Shown: positions 35,129 through 47,402, counted from the stretch's first letter. The stretch: 64,000 bases of DNA from Panopea generosa (GCA_029582155.1 CM055912.1:1736001-1800000), one strand, 5' to 3'. Translations and numbers: made by a program. The notes: generated by a model not told the origin, from the letters alone.

Positions 35129-35271
35129 ATCCTCTGGAAGAGCAACCTCATATGTCTCCAAGACTGATCACGCAGTGGTGGGAACCTCTGTTGCGGTAAG
35201 CCTGCTGTTGAGATTCCCACAAATCCAAGCTATTTACTAATTCATCCAAGGTTGGTGGAGACTTGCTTACA
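35129..35271 (-). pseudogene. Dynein heavy chain tail exon, two frameshifts
   Basis: Acceptor 'tttcatcacag' (exon starts at 35271); donor GGAT then gtaagt (exon ends at 35129). Three frames in turn give VSKSPPTLDELVNSLDLWES, then RFPPLRDQ, then LETYEVALPED. The known dynein tail pattern is 'P.(S/T)L(D/E)EL...L.LWE...........(R/Q)FPPI.(D/E)QF..LEKYEV.VPE', so all three pieces are in the right order. Two indels are needed to join them. In an axonemal dynein this segment is stalk-distal tail, used for dimerisation and intermediate-chain binding. Confidence 0.72.
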
Positions 35272-35334
35272 CTGTGATGAAAATAAAACTTTTGTTAACA
35301 ATCTGAAAACCTTTATTGACCATTGTTAATTGTG

Positions 35335-35467
35335 TTACCAATTGACCAACACAAGACTGACAATCGCTACAGCCACTGGCCACTTGGTGTTGCTTGTCCA
35401 AGTAAAATGGTGGCACTTGAAGCAATATTGATCACTGAATGGATTATTGACTTGTTTGACTAACAGC
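35335..35467. repeat. Dispersed repeat, copy 2
   Basis: Matches 30411-30595: 'ttgtccaagtaaa', 'aatattgatcactgaatgga', 'tgtttgactaacagc'. Confidence 0.65.
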
Positions 35468-35508
35468 ACTCATCAGTTCAATTGTTTTAAAATTAAAATG
35501 CGTAGACA

Positions 35509-35941
35509 TCTTACTCCCAATCAGGGGTGGTACCTTACTCCCAATCAGGGGTGGTATCTTACTCCAAATCAGGGGTGGTATCTTACTCCCAATCAGGGGT
35601 GGTACCTTACTCCCAATCAGGGCTGGTACCTTACTCCCAATCAGGGGTGATATCTTACTCCCAATCAGGGGTGGTATCTTACTCCAAATCAGGGGTGGTA
35701 TCTTACTCCCAATCAGGGGTGGTACCTTACTCCCAATCAGGGGTGGTATCTTACTCCAAATCAGGGGTGGTATCTTACTCCCAATCAGGGGTGATATCTT
35801 ACTCCCAATCAGGGGTGATATCTTACTCCCAATCAGGGGTGATATCTTACTCCCAATCAGGGGTGATATCTTACTCCCAATCAGGGGTGATATCTTACTC
35901 CCAATCAGGGGTGATATCTTACTCCCAATCAGGGGTGGTAT
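35509..35941. repeat. 24-bp minisatellite, 18 units
   Basis: Unit 'atcttactcccaatcagggg' plus tggt. Variants tggtac, tggtat and tgatat are ordered in blocks; the last seven units are nearly all tgatat. The 24-bp period creates spurious plus-strand ORFs. Confidence 0.95.
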
Positions 35942-37227
35942 AATCTTGTAAAATATCTACTTGTCCGTAGATGACATCTACTTGTCCATTCAAGACCATT
36001 TACCTTAAAACAAAACAATTGGCAAAAAACTTTTACTTTAGCTTATAAAATTCAATAGATGGAAATTCCCCTTTTCAATGCCATGAATCTAAATGATTTC
36101 AAATAACTTATTTTGGTGGAAACACAACATGAGCAATTTTTGCATACTTCATCTTTCCCTTTTTAAACTGTAACTGAGAATATTACTTGCCCACGGGCAA
36201 GTAAACTCACATGACCATATTTGAAAATGTACACTACAGATAACTCAGCCATCCCTACAAATATATATTGTGTTACAATGAATTGTAAGAACTCCTTCCA
36301 CCAGACAAAATGGCAGCTGTATAGTCAATTTTCACTGTTATCATGTAAAAAAAACTCAAAGTTATATGTTTATTGATTATTAAAAAAATGCTTTTATTTA
36401 TCACCAAAAAAAAAAAATCACCCATACAACAAATTTATAATTAATTGAATAACAAATATGATGGCAACATCAATAATTATATGACACCTACAACATATTT
36501 GTAAAATGTTTCAATGTTTAATATTAATATTAATTGTTGTAAATTCATGTTTTTCCAATTCTAATGTGGTTGGTGTTAACAGTCCTTATTTATAACATTT
36601 TTTTTTCATATTTTACAGGAAAAAATGTCATTACTTTTCCATTAAAAAACAAATAAAGCATTAAAGACACACCATCCCACATCCTCAATTGAAAGATGTT
36701 TTGTATAATCTAAAAACCTTCATTAATATTATTGCTGCAATTGGATGCAGAAATATCACAAAGGACAGGAAACTTGCATCTCTCTATTAAAAGTTGATAA
36801 AATAGCACATGAAAAAATTGATATTTTGTCAAATTAATCACTCAGATTTCACAGGAAATGGATTTCATATACATAAAATGTTTATCTAATCATAAGTATT
36901 TTAACAATTTTAAACATAATTCACTGCTAGCGGTGAAGAGAATTTCATTTTGCGAAAAAAAAGTTACGTTTGTATTTCTGAGATGAAATCAAGATTTGAC
37001 ATGAATACATGACATGAGCATTAATAACATCTCAATGAGTTGCTTTTCTTCTTCTATATAAGTTCTTGATAAAAAATAATCTGTAACCTCCTTAATGCGG
37101 TTTGACAAGTAATTTATCATTTGACAAGTTTTCCACTTGGGACGTTTGGGGATTTCCTAGAATAAAATTTGATATTTATGAAGTTAACTAAAAATCACCT
37201 TGATTCAAAGCATACACTTTCAATTTC
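35942..37227. other. AT-rich intronic sequence
   Basis: No exon, array or mobile element recognised. Confidence 0.5.
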
Positions 37228-38294
37228 TGAAGAGACAAGCATTTGAGAGAACTGCTGAAGAGACAAGCATTTGAGAGAACTGTTGAAGGGACAAGCGTTT
37301 GAGAGAACTGTTGAAGAGACAAGCATTTGAGAGAACTGCTGAAGAGACAAGCATTTGAGAGAACTGTTACAGAGACAAGTGTTTGAGAGAACTGCTGAAG
37401 AGACAAGCATTTGAGAGAACTGTTGAAAAGACAAGCATTTTGAGAGAACTGCTGAAGAGACAAGCATTTGAGAGAACTGCTGAAGAGACAAGCATTTGAG
37501 AGAACTGCTGAAGAGAAAGCGTTTTGAAAGAACTGCTGAAGAGACAAGCGTTTGAGAGAACTGCTGAAGGGACAAGCGTCTGAGAGAACTGCTGAAGGGA
37601 CAAGCATTTGAGAGAACTGTTGAAGAGACAAGCATTTTGAGAGAACTGCTGGAAAGGCAAGCATTTGAGAGAACTGCTGAAGAGACAATTGTTTGAGAGT
37701 ACTGCTGAAGAGACAATTGTTTTAGAGAACTGCTGAAGAGACAGCGTTTGAGAAAACTGCTGAAGAGACAAGCATTTGAGAGAACTGTTGAAGAGACAAG
37801 CGTTTGAGAGAACTGCTGAAGAGACAAGTGTTTGAGAGAACTGCTGAAGAGACAAGCATTTTGAGAAAACTGCTGAAGAGACAAGCATTTGAGAGAACTG
37901 TTGAAGAGACAAGCGTTTTGAGAGAACTGCTGAAGAGACAAGTGTTTGAGAAGACTGCTGAAGAGACAAGCATTTGAGAGAACTGTTGAAGAGACAAGGG
38001 TTTTGAGAGAACTGCTGGAAAGGCAAGCATTTGAGAGAACTGCTGAAGGTCTAAGTGTTTGAGAGAACTGCTGAAGAGACAATCGTTTGAGAGAACTGCT
38101 GAAGAGACAGCGTTTGAGAAAACTGCTGAAGAGACAAGCATTTGAGAGAACTGCTGAAAAGAAAAGCATTTGAGAGAACTGCTTAAGAGACCAGCATTGG
38201 AGAGAACTGCTGAAGAGAAAGCGTTTGAGAGAACTGCTGAAAAGACAAGCGTTTGACAGAACTGCTGAAGAGACAAGCATTTGGGAGAACTGCT
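37228..38294. repeat. 28-bp minisatellite, about 38 units
   Basis: Unit 'agagacaagcatttgagaga' plus actgctga, with 27- and 29-bp variants. The minus-strand ORF of 361 codons (37195-38280) is a reading of the array with an 84-bp (28-codon) period. Confidence 0.95.
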
Positions 38295-38440
38295 ATTAAG
38301 ATTATATTTTTTGATTAATTAAACCTCTGTTTAAAGATAACTTTGAAGGCTCCAACTGTGTTAATAGTTGCTCTATATTGATACCTAATCTTATATTCAG
38401 ATTCCATTAAAGCTTGTTCTTTAAATGATAGTTTACATAC

Positions 38441-38577
38441 TTTTCAGCATTCTCCTTCGATCAAGAGTTCATTAAGTTCCTTCATCCTGGTTGTGGCAAT
38501 CTCACTGATTTGTTCTACCATTCTGTTATGTGAGACAGGATGGAGTTTTTCAACGGAGAGCAACCTAGCAGCACAAA
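38441..38577 (-). pseudogene. Probable exon of the same minus-strand gene, frame disrupted at its end
   Basis: Acceptor 'gaacattcag' (exon starts at 38577); donor GAAAA then gtatgt (exon ends at 38441). One frame is open almost throughout: CAARLLSVEKLHPVSHNRMV, then EQISEIATTRMKELNELLIE, then TGA four codons on. The last bases in another frame give ENAEK. It has a clear coding character: helical, with spaced leucines. Dynein tail is suggested by position and style, not by a signature I can name. Confidence 0.45.
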
Positions 38578-38816
38578 CTGAATGTTCAGGATTGCCTCTT
38601 GTGTTTGTACATTGTTGACAATTTCAGTGTATCACATAATTTCATTAATCACATATACCAGAGCAACAGATAAGTTAATACTGTATACCTTCATCATTAT
38701 AATTTCAAATGGGTTACATCCGTCAAATTGAACAGGGTAATATAAAGCTCCTGATATTTAGTTTTTCTAGTTTGTACAATATACTTGGTAATCAACCCAT
38801 TCAAAGTCTGTGTAAG

Positions 38817-41800
38817 TGAGACAGAAATGCAGTTAATAGTGTTTGCTGCTAACACTAGAGGTTGCAGGTTTGATCCCTAGCGAGGCAGTAATGTAGTTTA
38901 TAGTGTTTGCCCCTAACACTAGAGGTTGTAGGTTTGATCCCCAGTGAGGCAGTAATGTAGTTTATAGTGTTTGCCGCTAACACTAGAGGTTGTAGGTGGT
39001 TTGATCCCCAGCGAGGCAGTAATGCAGTTTATAGTGTTTGCTGCTAACACTAGAGGTTGTGGGTTTGATCCCCAGTGAGGCAGAAATGCAGTTTATAGTG
39101 TTTGCTGCTAACACTAGAGGTTGCAGGTTTGATCCCCAGTGAGGCAGTAATGCAGTTTAAAGTGTTTGCTGCTAACACTAGAGGTTGTAGGTTTGATCCC
39201 CAGTGAGGCAGTAATGCAGTTTATAGTGTTTGCTGCTAACACTAGAGGTTGTAGGTTTGATCCCCAGCGAGGCAGTAATGCAGTTTATAGTGTTTGCTGC
39301 TAACACTAGAGGTTGTAGGTTTGATCCCCAGTGAGGCAGTAATGCAGTTTATAGTGTTTGCTGCGAACACTAGAGGTTGCAGGTGTGATCTCAATTGAGG
39401 CAGTAATGCAGTTTATAGTCTTTGCCGCTAACACAAGTTGTTGCAGGTTTGATCCCCAGCAAGGCAGTAATGTTGTTTATAGTGTTTACTGCTAACACTA
39501 GAGGTGGTAGGTTTGATCCCTAGTGAGGCAGTAATGCAGTTTATAGTGTTTGCCACTAACACTAGAGGTTGTAGGTTTGATCCCCAGTGAAGCAGTAATG
39601 CAGTTTAAAGTGTTTGCTGAGGTTACTAGAGGTTGTAGGCTTGATCACCAGTGAGGCAGTAATGCAGTTGATAGTGTTTGCCGCTAACTTAAGAGGTTGT
39701 AGGTTTGATCCCCAGTGAGGCAGTAATGTAGTTTATAGTGTTTGCTGCTAACACTAGAGGTTGTAGGTTTGATCCCCAGCGAGGCAGTAATGCAGTTTAT
39801 AGTGTTTGCTGCTAACTTTAGAGGTTGTAGGTTTGATCCCCAGCGAGGCAGTAATGCAGTTTATAGTGTTTGCTGCTAACACTAGAGGTTGTAGATTTGG
39901 TCCCCAGTAAGGCAGTTATGCAGTTTATAATGTTTGCTGCTAACACTAGAGGTTGTAGGTTTGATCCCCAGCGAGGCAGTAATGCAGTTTAAAGTGTTTG
40001 CTGCTAACACTAGAGGTTGTAGGTTTGATCCCCAGCGAGGCAGTAATGCAGTTTATAGTGTTTGCTGCTAACACTAGAGGTTGTAGGTGTAATCCCCAGT
40101 GAGGCAGTAATGTAGTATATAGTGTTTGCTGCTAACACTAGAAGTTGTAGGTGTGATCCCCAGTGAGGCAGTAATGTAGTTTATAGTGTTTGCTGCTAAC
40201 ACTAGAGGTTGTAGGTGTGATCCCCAGTGAGGCAGTAATGCAGTTTATAGTGTTTGCTGCTAACACTAAAGGTTGTAGGTGTGATCCCCAGTGAGGCAGT
40301 CATGTAGTTTATAGTGTTTGCTGCTAACACTAGAGGTTGTAGGTGTGATCCCCAGCGAGGCAGTTATGTAGTTTATAGTGTTTGCTGCTTAGAGGTTGTA
40401 GGTTTGATCCTCAGCGAGGCAGTAATGTAGTTTATAGTGTTTGCCCCTAACACTAGAGGTTGTAGGTTTGATCCCCAGTGAGGCAGTAATGTAGTTTATA
40501 GTGTTTGCCGCTAACACTAGAGGTTGTAGGTGGTTTGATCCCCAGCGAGGCAGTAATGTAGTTTATAGTGTTGGCCGCTAACACTAGAGAATGTAGTTTT
40601 GATCCCCATCGAGGTAGTAATGTAGTTTATAGTGTTTGCAGCTAACACTAAAGGTTGTAGATTTGGTCCCCAGTAAGGCAGTTATGCAGTTTATAATGTT
40701 TGCTGCTAACACTAGAGGTTGTATGTTTGATTCTCAGTGAGGCAGTAATGCAGTTTATAGTGTTTGCTGCTAACACTAGAGGTTGTAGGTTTGATCCCCA
40801 GCGAGGCAGTAATGCAGTTTATAGTGTTTGCTGCCAACACTAGAGGTTGTAAGTGTGATCCCCAGTGAGGCAGTAATGTAGTTTATAGTGTTTGCTGCTA
40901 ACACTAGAGGTTGTAGGTGTGATCCCCAGTGAGGCAGAAATGCAGTTTATAGTGTTTGCTGCTAACACTAAAGGTTGTAAGTGTGATCCCCAGTGAGGCA
41001 GTAATGTAGTATATAGTGTTTGCTGCTAACACTAGAGGTTGTAAGTGTGATCCCCAGTGAGGCAGTAATGCAGTTTATAGTGTTTGTTCTTAGAGGTTGT
41101 AGGTTTGATCCCCAGAGAGGCAGTAATGTAGTTTATAGTGTTTGCTGCCAACACAAGAGGTTGTAGGTTTGATCCCCAGTGAGGCAGTAATGCAGTTTAA
41201 AGTGTTTGCTGCTAACACTAGAGGTTGTAGGTTTGATCCCCAGTGAGGCAGTAATGTAGTTTATAGTGTTTGCCGCTAACACTAGAGAATGTAGGTTTGT
41301 TCCCCAGCAAGGCAGTAATGTAGTTTATAGTGTTTGCCGCTAACACTAGAGGTTGTCAATTTGATCCCCAGCGAGGCAGTAATGTAGTTTACAGTGTTTG
41401 CCACTAACACACGAGGTTGTAGGTTTGATCCTCAGTGAGGCAGTAATATAGTTTATAGTGTTTTCTGCTAACACTAGAGGTTGTAGGTTTGATCTGCAAT
41501 GAGGCAGTACTGTAGTTTAGTGTTTGCTGCTAACACTAGAGGTTGTAGGTTTGATCCCCAGTGAGGCAGTAATGTAGTTTATAGTGTTTGCCGCTTACAC
41601 TAGAGGTTGTAGGTTTGATCCCCAGCGAGGCAGTTATGTAGTTTATAGTGTTTGCCGCTAACACTAGAGGTTGTAGGTTTGATCCCCAGCAAGGCAGTAA
41701 TGATATTTATAGTGTTTGCCGCTAACACTAGAGGTTGAAGGATTGATCCCCAGTGAGGCAGTAATGTAGTTTATAGTGTTTGCTGCTAACACTTGAGGTT

Positions 41801-44183
41801 GTAAGTTTGATCCCCAGTGAGGTAGTAATGTAGTTTATAGTGTTTGCTGCTAACACTAGAGGTTGTGGGTTTGATCCCCAGTGAGGCAGTTATGTAGTTT
41901 ATAGTGTTTGCCGCTAACACTAAAGGTTGTAGGTTTGATACCCAGCGAGGCCATAATGTAGTTTATACTGTTTGCCGTTTACACTAGAGGTTGTAGGTTT
42001 GATCCCCAGCGAGGCAGTAATGTAGTTTTAAGTGTTTGCCACTAACACTAGAGGTTGTAGGTTTGATCCCCTGCGAGGCAGTAAGGTAGTTTATAGAGTT
42101 TGCAGCTAACACTAGAGGTTGTAAGTTTGATCTTCAGCAAGGCAGTTATGTAGTTTATAGTGTTGCCGCTAACATTAAAGGTTGTAGGTTTGATCACCAG
42201 GAAGGCAGTAAGGTAGTTTATAGCGTTTGCAGCTAACACTAGAGGTTGTAAGTTTGATCTTCAGCAAGGCAGTCATGTATTTTATAGTGTTTGCCCCTAA
42301 CACTAGAGGTTGTAGGTTTGATCCCCAGTGAGGCAGTAATGCAGTTTATAGTGTTTGTTGCTAACACTAGAGGTTGTAAGTTTGATCCCCAGTGAGGCAG
42401 TAATGTTGTTTATACTGTTTACTGCTAACACTAGACGTGGTAGGTTTGATCCCCAGTGAGGCAGTAATGCAGTTTATAGTGTTTGCCGCTAACACTAGAG
42501 GTTGTAGGTTTGATCCCCAGCGAAGCAGTAATGCAGTTTAAAGTGTTTGCTGAGGTTACTAGAGGTTGTAGGCTTGATCCCCAGTGAGGCAGTAATGCAG
42601 TTGATAGTGTTTGCTGCTAACTTTAGAGGTTGTAGGTTTGATCCCCAGTGAGGCAGTAATGCAGTTGATAGTGTTTGCTGCTAACTTTAGAGGTTGTAAG
42701 TTTGATCCCCAGTGAGGCAGTTATGTAGTTTATAGTGTTTGCTGCTAACACTAGAGGTTGTAGGTTTGATCACCAGCAAGGCAGTAATGATGTTTATGGT
42801 GTTTGCCGCTAACACTAGAGGTTGAAGGATTGATCCCCAGTGAGGCAGTAATGTAGTTTAAAGTGTTTGCAGCTAACACTAGAGGTTGTAGATTTGATCC
42901 CCAGTGAGGCAGTAATGTAGTTTATAGTGTTTGCTGCTAACACTAGAGGTTGTGGGTTTGATCCCAAGTGAGGCACTAATGTAGTTTATAGTGTTTGCTG
43001 CTAACACTAGAGGTTGTAGGTTTGATACCCAGCGAGGCAGTAATGTAGTTTATAGTGTTTGCCGTTTACACTAGAGGTTGTAGGTTTGATCCCCAGTGAG
43101 GCAGTAATGTAGTTTATAGTGTTTGCTGTTTACACTAGACGTTGTAGGTTTGATACCCAGCGAGGCAGTAATGTAGTTTATAGTGTTTGCCGTTTACACT
43201 AGAGGTTGTAGGTTTGATCCCCAGCAAGGCAGTAATGTAGTTTATAGTGTTTGCTGCTAACACTAGAGGTTGTGGGTTTGATCCCAAGTGAGGCACTAAT
43301 GTAGTTTATAGTGTTTGCTGCTAACACTAGAGGTTGTAGGTTTGATACCCAGCGAGGCAGTAATGTAGTTTATAGTGTTTGCCGTTTACACTAGAGGTTG
43401 TAGGTTTGATCCCCAGCGAGGCAGTAATGTAGTTTATAGTGTTTGCCGTTTACACTAGAGGTTGTAGGTTTGATCCCCAGTGAGGCAGTAATGTAGTTTA
43501 TAGTGTTTGCTGTTTACACTAGAGGTTGTAGGTTTGATACCCAGCAAGGCAGTAATGTAGTTTATAGTGTTTGCCGTTTACACTAGAGGTTGTAGGTTTG
43601 ATCCCCAGTGAGGCAGTAATGTAGTTTATAGTGTTTGCTGTTTACGCTAGAGGTTGTATGTTTGATCCCCAGCGAGGCAGTAATGTAGTTTTAAGTGTTT
43701 GTCGCTAACACTACAGGTTGTAGGTTTGATCCCCTGCAAGGCAGTAAGGTAGTTTATAGCGTTTGCAGCTAACACTAGAGGTTGTAAGTTTGATCTTCAG
43801 CAAGGCAGTAAGGTAGTTTATAGCGTTTGCAGCTAACATTTGAGGTTGTAAGTTTGATCTTCAGCAAGGCAGTAAGGTAGTTTATAGCATTTGCAGCTAA
43901 CACTAGAGGTTGTAAGTTTGATCTTCAGCAAGGCAGTTATGTAGTTTATAGTATTGCCACTAACATTAAAGGTTGTAGGTTTGATCCCCAGCGAGGCAGT
44001 AATGCAGTTTATAGTGTTTGCTGCTAACACTAAAGGTTGTAGGTTTGATCCCCAGGAAGGCAGTTATGCAGTTTATAGTGTTTGCTGCTAACACTAAAGG
44101 TTGTAGGTTTGATCCCCAGGAAGGCAGTTATGCAGTTTATAGTGTTTGCTGCTAACACTATACGTTGTAGGTTTGATTCCCAG
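38817..44183. repeat. 64-bp minisatellite, about 84 units, made from a SINE's tRNA-like head
   Basis: Unit 'gaggcagtaatgcagtttat', 'agtgtttgctgctaacacta', 'gaggttgtaggtttgatccc', cagc. The second half is the B-box region of family-B SINEs: 'agaggttgtaggtttgatcc' plus ccag is identical to the SINE at 32040-32216. A-box-region similarity is weaker. A few units differ by small indels (for example near 40389, 41092 and 41515). Variant types (gctgctaac, gccgtttac, gcagctaac) form local blocks, a sign of repeated local duplication. Confidence 0.95.
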
Positions 44184-44275
44184 CTTGACCAGTACCAGTT
44201 TTATCCAGGAAGAGGACTTGTTTAAGCTCTGAGCTTTCTTCACAATCAAGCTTAAATGGATGAGTATAAACTAAA
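44184..44275 (+). mobile_element. Family-B SINE body still attached to the array
   Basis: Directly after the last array unit comes 'ccagtaccagttttatccag' and 'gagctttcttcacaatcaag'. These match 'tcagtactggttttagcc' and 'aagctttcttcgcaattgag' of the SINE at 19588-19745. The array's last unit is thus the head of this SINE. Confidence 0.8.
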
Positions 44276-44589
44276 CTCCCAGACTGTGCTCCGTTTTGTT
44301 TCCTTTTGAATATACTATTACTTCTATTACAAAGAATGACAAATAAACTGTGATAATTTCAGCTATTTTATTTACATGGCAAAATATGCAGATAACTAAA
44401 GTTTTTTTTTTACAGGTGCTTTCTCATCCCACAAGAAAAATATGAAAATATTTACTTACTTTTGTGTCCTCCAGCATTACAAGTCAAGTCAAATCAATTG
44501 TAACAAACATAGCCATTTTAAAATTTTATTCCATGTAACAATTTCATCTATTTTTTTTGTCATTTAAGCATTTTAATTCTGGAGTAGAA

Positions 44590-44832
44590 CTATGTGTAAA
44601 ACCCATGAGCGAGCTGCTTTGTTCTATGTGTAAAACCCATGAGCGAGCAACTTTGTTCTATGTGTAAAACCCATGAGAGAGCCACTTTGTTCTATGTGTA
44701 AAACCCATGAGCGAGCCACTTTGTTCTATGTGTAAAACCCATGAGCAAGCAACTTTGTTCTATGTGTAAAACCCATGAGTGAGCCACTTTGTTCTATGTG
44801 TAAAACCCATGTGCCAGTCACTTTGTTTTATG
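44590..44832. repeat. 34-bp minisatellite, about 7 units
   Basis: Unit 'ctatgtgtaaaacccatgag' plus cgagccactttgtt. Confidence 0.95.
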
Positions 44833-44963
44833 TTGTTTAGTAATTATTTTACCAGGAAAAACATATTACAAGTACGAATTGTATTAGTTCAAAGAACTTG
44901 TTATGTATTCTAAGAAAATTAACAAGTTCAAATAATCAATATTACCATATACATGTCACTCAC

Positions 44964-45094
44964 CTGGCAATGTCAGCATCAAACAAGGACACCTGTAGGT
45001 TTAGTTGCTAGTATCGGCAGATGAAGACTACATTCCTGTACTGACCACTGTCTGAATCTTCTTCTTATCCTCGTGCAATCACTTGATGTATGAG
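44964..45094 (-). pseudogene. Probable dynein heavy chain tail exon, disrupted
   Basis: Acceptor 'tacatttcag' (exon starts at 45094); donor GCCAG then gtgagt (exon ends at 44964). One frame reads SYIK, TGA, LHEDKKKIQTVVSTGM, TAG. Another reads QLNLQVSLFDADIAR at the exon end. Both resemble dynein tail style ('..EDKKKIQ..' and '..L..FDADIAR..'), but no frame is open across all 131 nt. The dynein call is weaker here than for 22677, 30609, 34234 and 35129. Confidence 0.4.
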
Positions 45095-47276
45095 CTGAAA
45101 TGTATGTTAAACATTTTACAAACATGAGAAGCAAAGGTAAAGGCATAAAGAAGGAATATCTTACACACCCTTATTCTTAAATAGCCTAAAACACACATGG
45201 CAAATAGCATATTTATAATTGTTTGGAATATCATAAAACATGTTCTTTTATGCACTGTAAATTTGATGGAATCTAAGTTGGAAGAACTTATGGCTCAACC
45301 CAATCTCAAAACATTTGAAATAAAATACAGTCAAAACTCTTTATCTTGATATTGCTCGAGTCGATATTCTGGTAGTGTCAATATTTTTATATCCCCAACT
45401 TTTTCCCCTTTTTTGTGTAGGAAAATATATTTTACTTTTAACTGTCTTTTAATATTGTCTGTGTTGATATTTTGGATATCTTGATCCCAGTTTTAGTTCC
45501 TGATTGATCATTTCACACCTTTAATTGAATGTTTGTCTAGATATAATAATTGTTGACAAACTATTGTTTTTTTCCACATTGTGTAAAAATCTATGTGTTT
45601 TATTTTTCAAAGTTATGACCTGACACTAATTACTAATCTACTGCAAAGTTGTCAGTTTCAATGACTGACAGCATGTTGCAAACATTTGGTTATCTTATTG
45701 GGAAATTGTATAAATATCATTTGATTCAATAATCAGCTTCAACTTATATCTCAAACTGAAGCTGGACCACCATTAATTTCACATAGACCGTAATATTAGC
45801 ACAGTAGACTGTCACACTTACAGTTGTACTCCAAACTCATTGAGAATTTCCAGAATTCATATTCAATTCAAGCAGAACACAAAAAAAAACAGTTAAAAAC
45901 ATGGGTATTAACTGCTTCCAATTTCACAATTTTGCTCAAAGCGAAAGTAGGTATTTCACATACAGAGGTTAAATCAGCCAAATTATGCAAAATTCTTACA
46001 GTATAAGAAAAAATCCCATCTGTGTGTTATAGCTACAAATCCATTCAATTTTGCACCATTCTCTGGGAAAATATATTCCCTTCACAAATTCACATTGCAA
46101 TAGTACCTGTCAACTGCATTTTCACACTCACACCATCTTGAACGACCACTGTCAATTTTCTATGGAACTACTTTCGGGTACTATCATTTTGACCTCCTGG
46201 TTCCAGGTCTAAATCCTACATGAAACTGTTCCATTAATTCTGACTTTTAAAAACATATGGCTGTGCTCTCCTACCTTAGGGCTAGTGGTTAGAGTAGATT
46301 CCATTGCTGTATCTCAAAAACTGTCGTTCACATTCATGTGCCAGTTGAACCTATGATATTGCGTCAAATTCAGGGGAAAATCCAAAGATCTGGCAATCCG
46401 CACAAACTAAAAACAGTTATACAACTATTTTAGGCTAGATAACATACCACTACCTGCATATATTTATCCGTATACATTTACTCTGTCTGAAAATTATAAA
46501 ATTAAGGAATGCCAAATAGAGATATAAAAAAAATATTTTTTTAGTCGACTGTATAGAAATTGGTGCCATTTTTCAGAGATTTCTAAAGAAAACAAATTCC
46601 CACAAGAAAATCTGGATTTGAAAATTGTCAAATTAAAATGCACATTAATTACCCATATATTACTAATGTAACCATGGTAAAACATCTCGAAAAAAAGTTA
46701 AGATTTTTTTTTGACAGCCTTTCAACTTTTGCTGGTATTTTGACAAATTGTCCAAAATGGCCAAATTCTGGAACAATTCAGAAAGTCTAAAAATATAATA
46801 ACTTTTTTATTCATGATTCAAATTTGATGAAACTTGCTAGATACTAAGTCAATAGTATTTATAATCTGAAAGTGAAACTAGTTTCTCTATCATACAAGTG
46901 AGAGAAAATTTATAAAAAAAATAGATGTATGCTTATACCGACCAAAACATTGAAATTCTGACTAAATCTCTACATTTATTTTACATAATTATTTTTTACT
47001 TTAAATAAAATGTATATTTTACTATTTATTTATTGTTCTAATGTTATTAAATCATTTTGAATAAAATAAGCTCAACAGAAAGAAGCAGGCTTCCATGTCA
47101 GGCAAGTTGCATATCAAAGAAGGCATCCTGCTGTGCTAAATAACAGGTCTGAAAACAGAAGCCAAAACAGGTAACAAGACTGCCAAAACAGGTAACCAGA
47201 TGCTCATGTCCACTCCTCCCATGTTTATATTCTGCTATATAAGGCACTGTAGAAACTGGGATATTATCATTCCACC
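45095..47276. other. Non-coding, with a TIR-element edge
   Basis: About 45325-45490 starts 'acagtcaaaactctttatct' and carries 'ttgatatt' motifs. It resembles a common invertebrate MITE, but the second end is unclear. 46270-46375 contains a weak tRNA-like head. The rest is AT-rich. Confidence 0.35.
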
Positions 47277-47402
47277 ATGAAAGGTGAAAGAAAGAGGAAA
47301 CATGCTATGTTCAAGAAAAACTGCACACCTTATAATAAGCATCATCATCCAACAATAGCAACAGCAGTGGCAGCAACAGCATGGCAGCTAAAAAGTCGAT
47401 AA
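47277..47402 (+). CDS. Short ORF, 41 codons, possible mobile-element protein start
   Basis: Starts MKGERKRKHAMFKKNCTPYN and is basic, then Ala/Thr-rich, and stops at TAA. A basic 'RKRK..F.K...P.NK' start is typical of uncharacterised mollusc proteins linked to Mutator-type or other transposon genes. It overlaps the ORF at 47381, which is in another frame, as if one gene were shifted. Confidence 0.3.
   Translation: MKGERKRKHAMFKKNCTPYNKHHHPTIATAVAATAWQLKSR

Noticed and set aside
37188..38280. 361-codon Ser/Leu/Gln/Phe repeat protein
   Set aside because: A reading of the 28-bp array with an 84-bp frame period; parallel ORFs exist in the other frames.
38817..44183. CRISPR-like array
   Set aside because: The repeats are contiguous with no unique spacers, and the context is eukaryotic.
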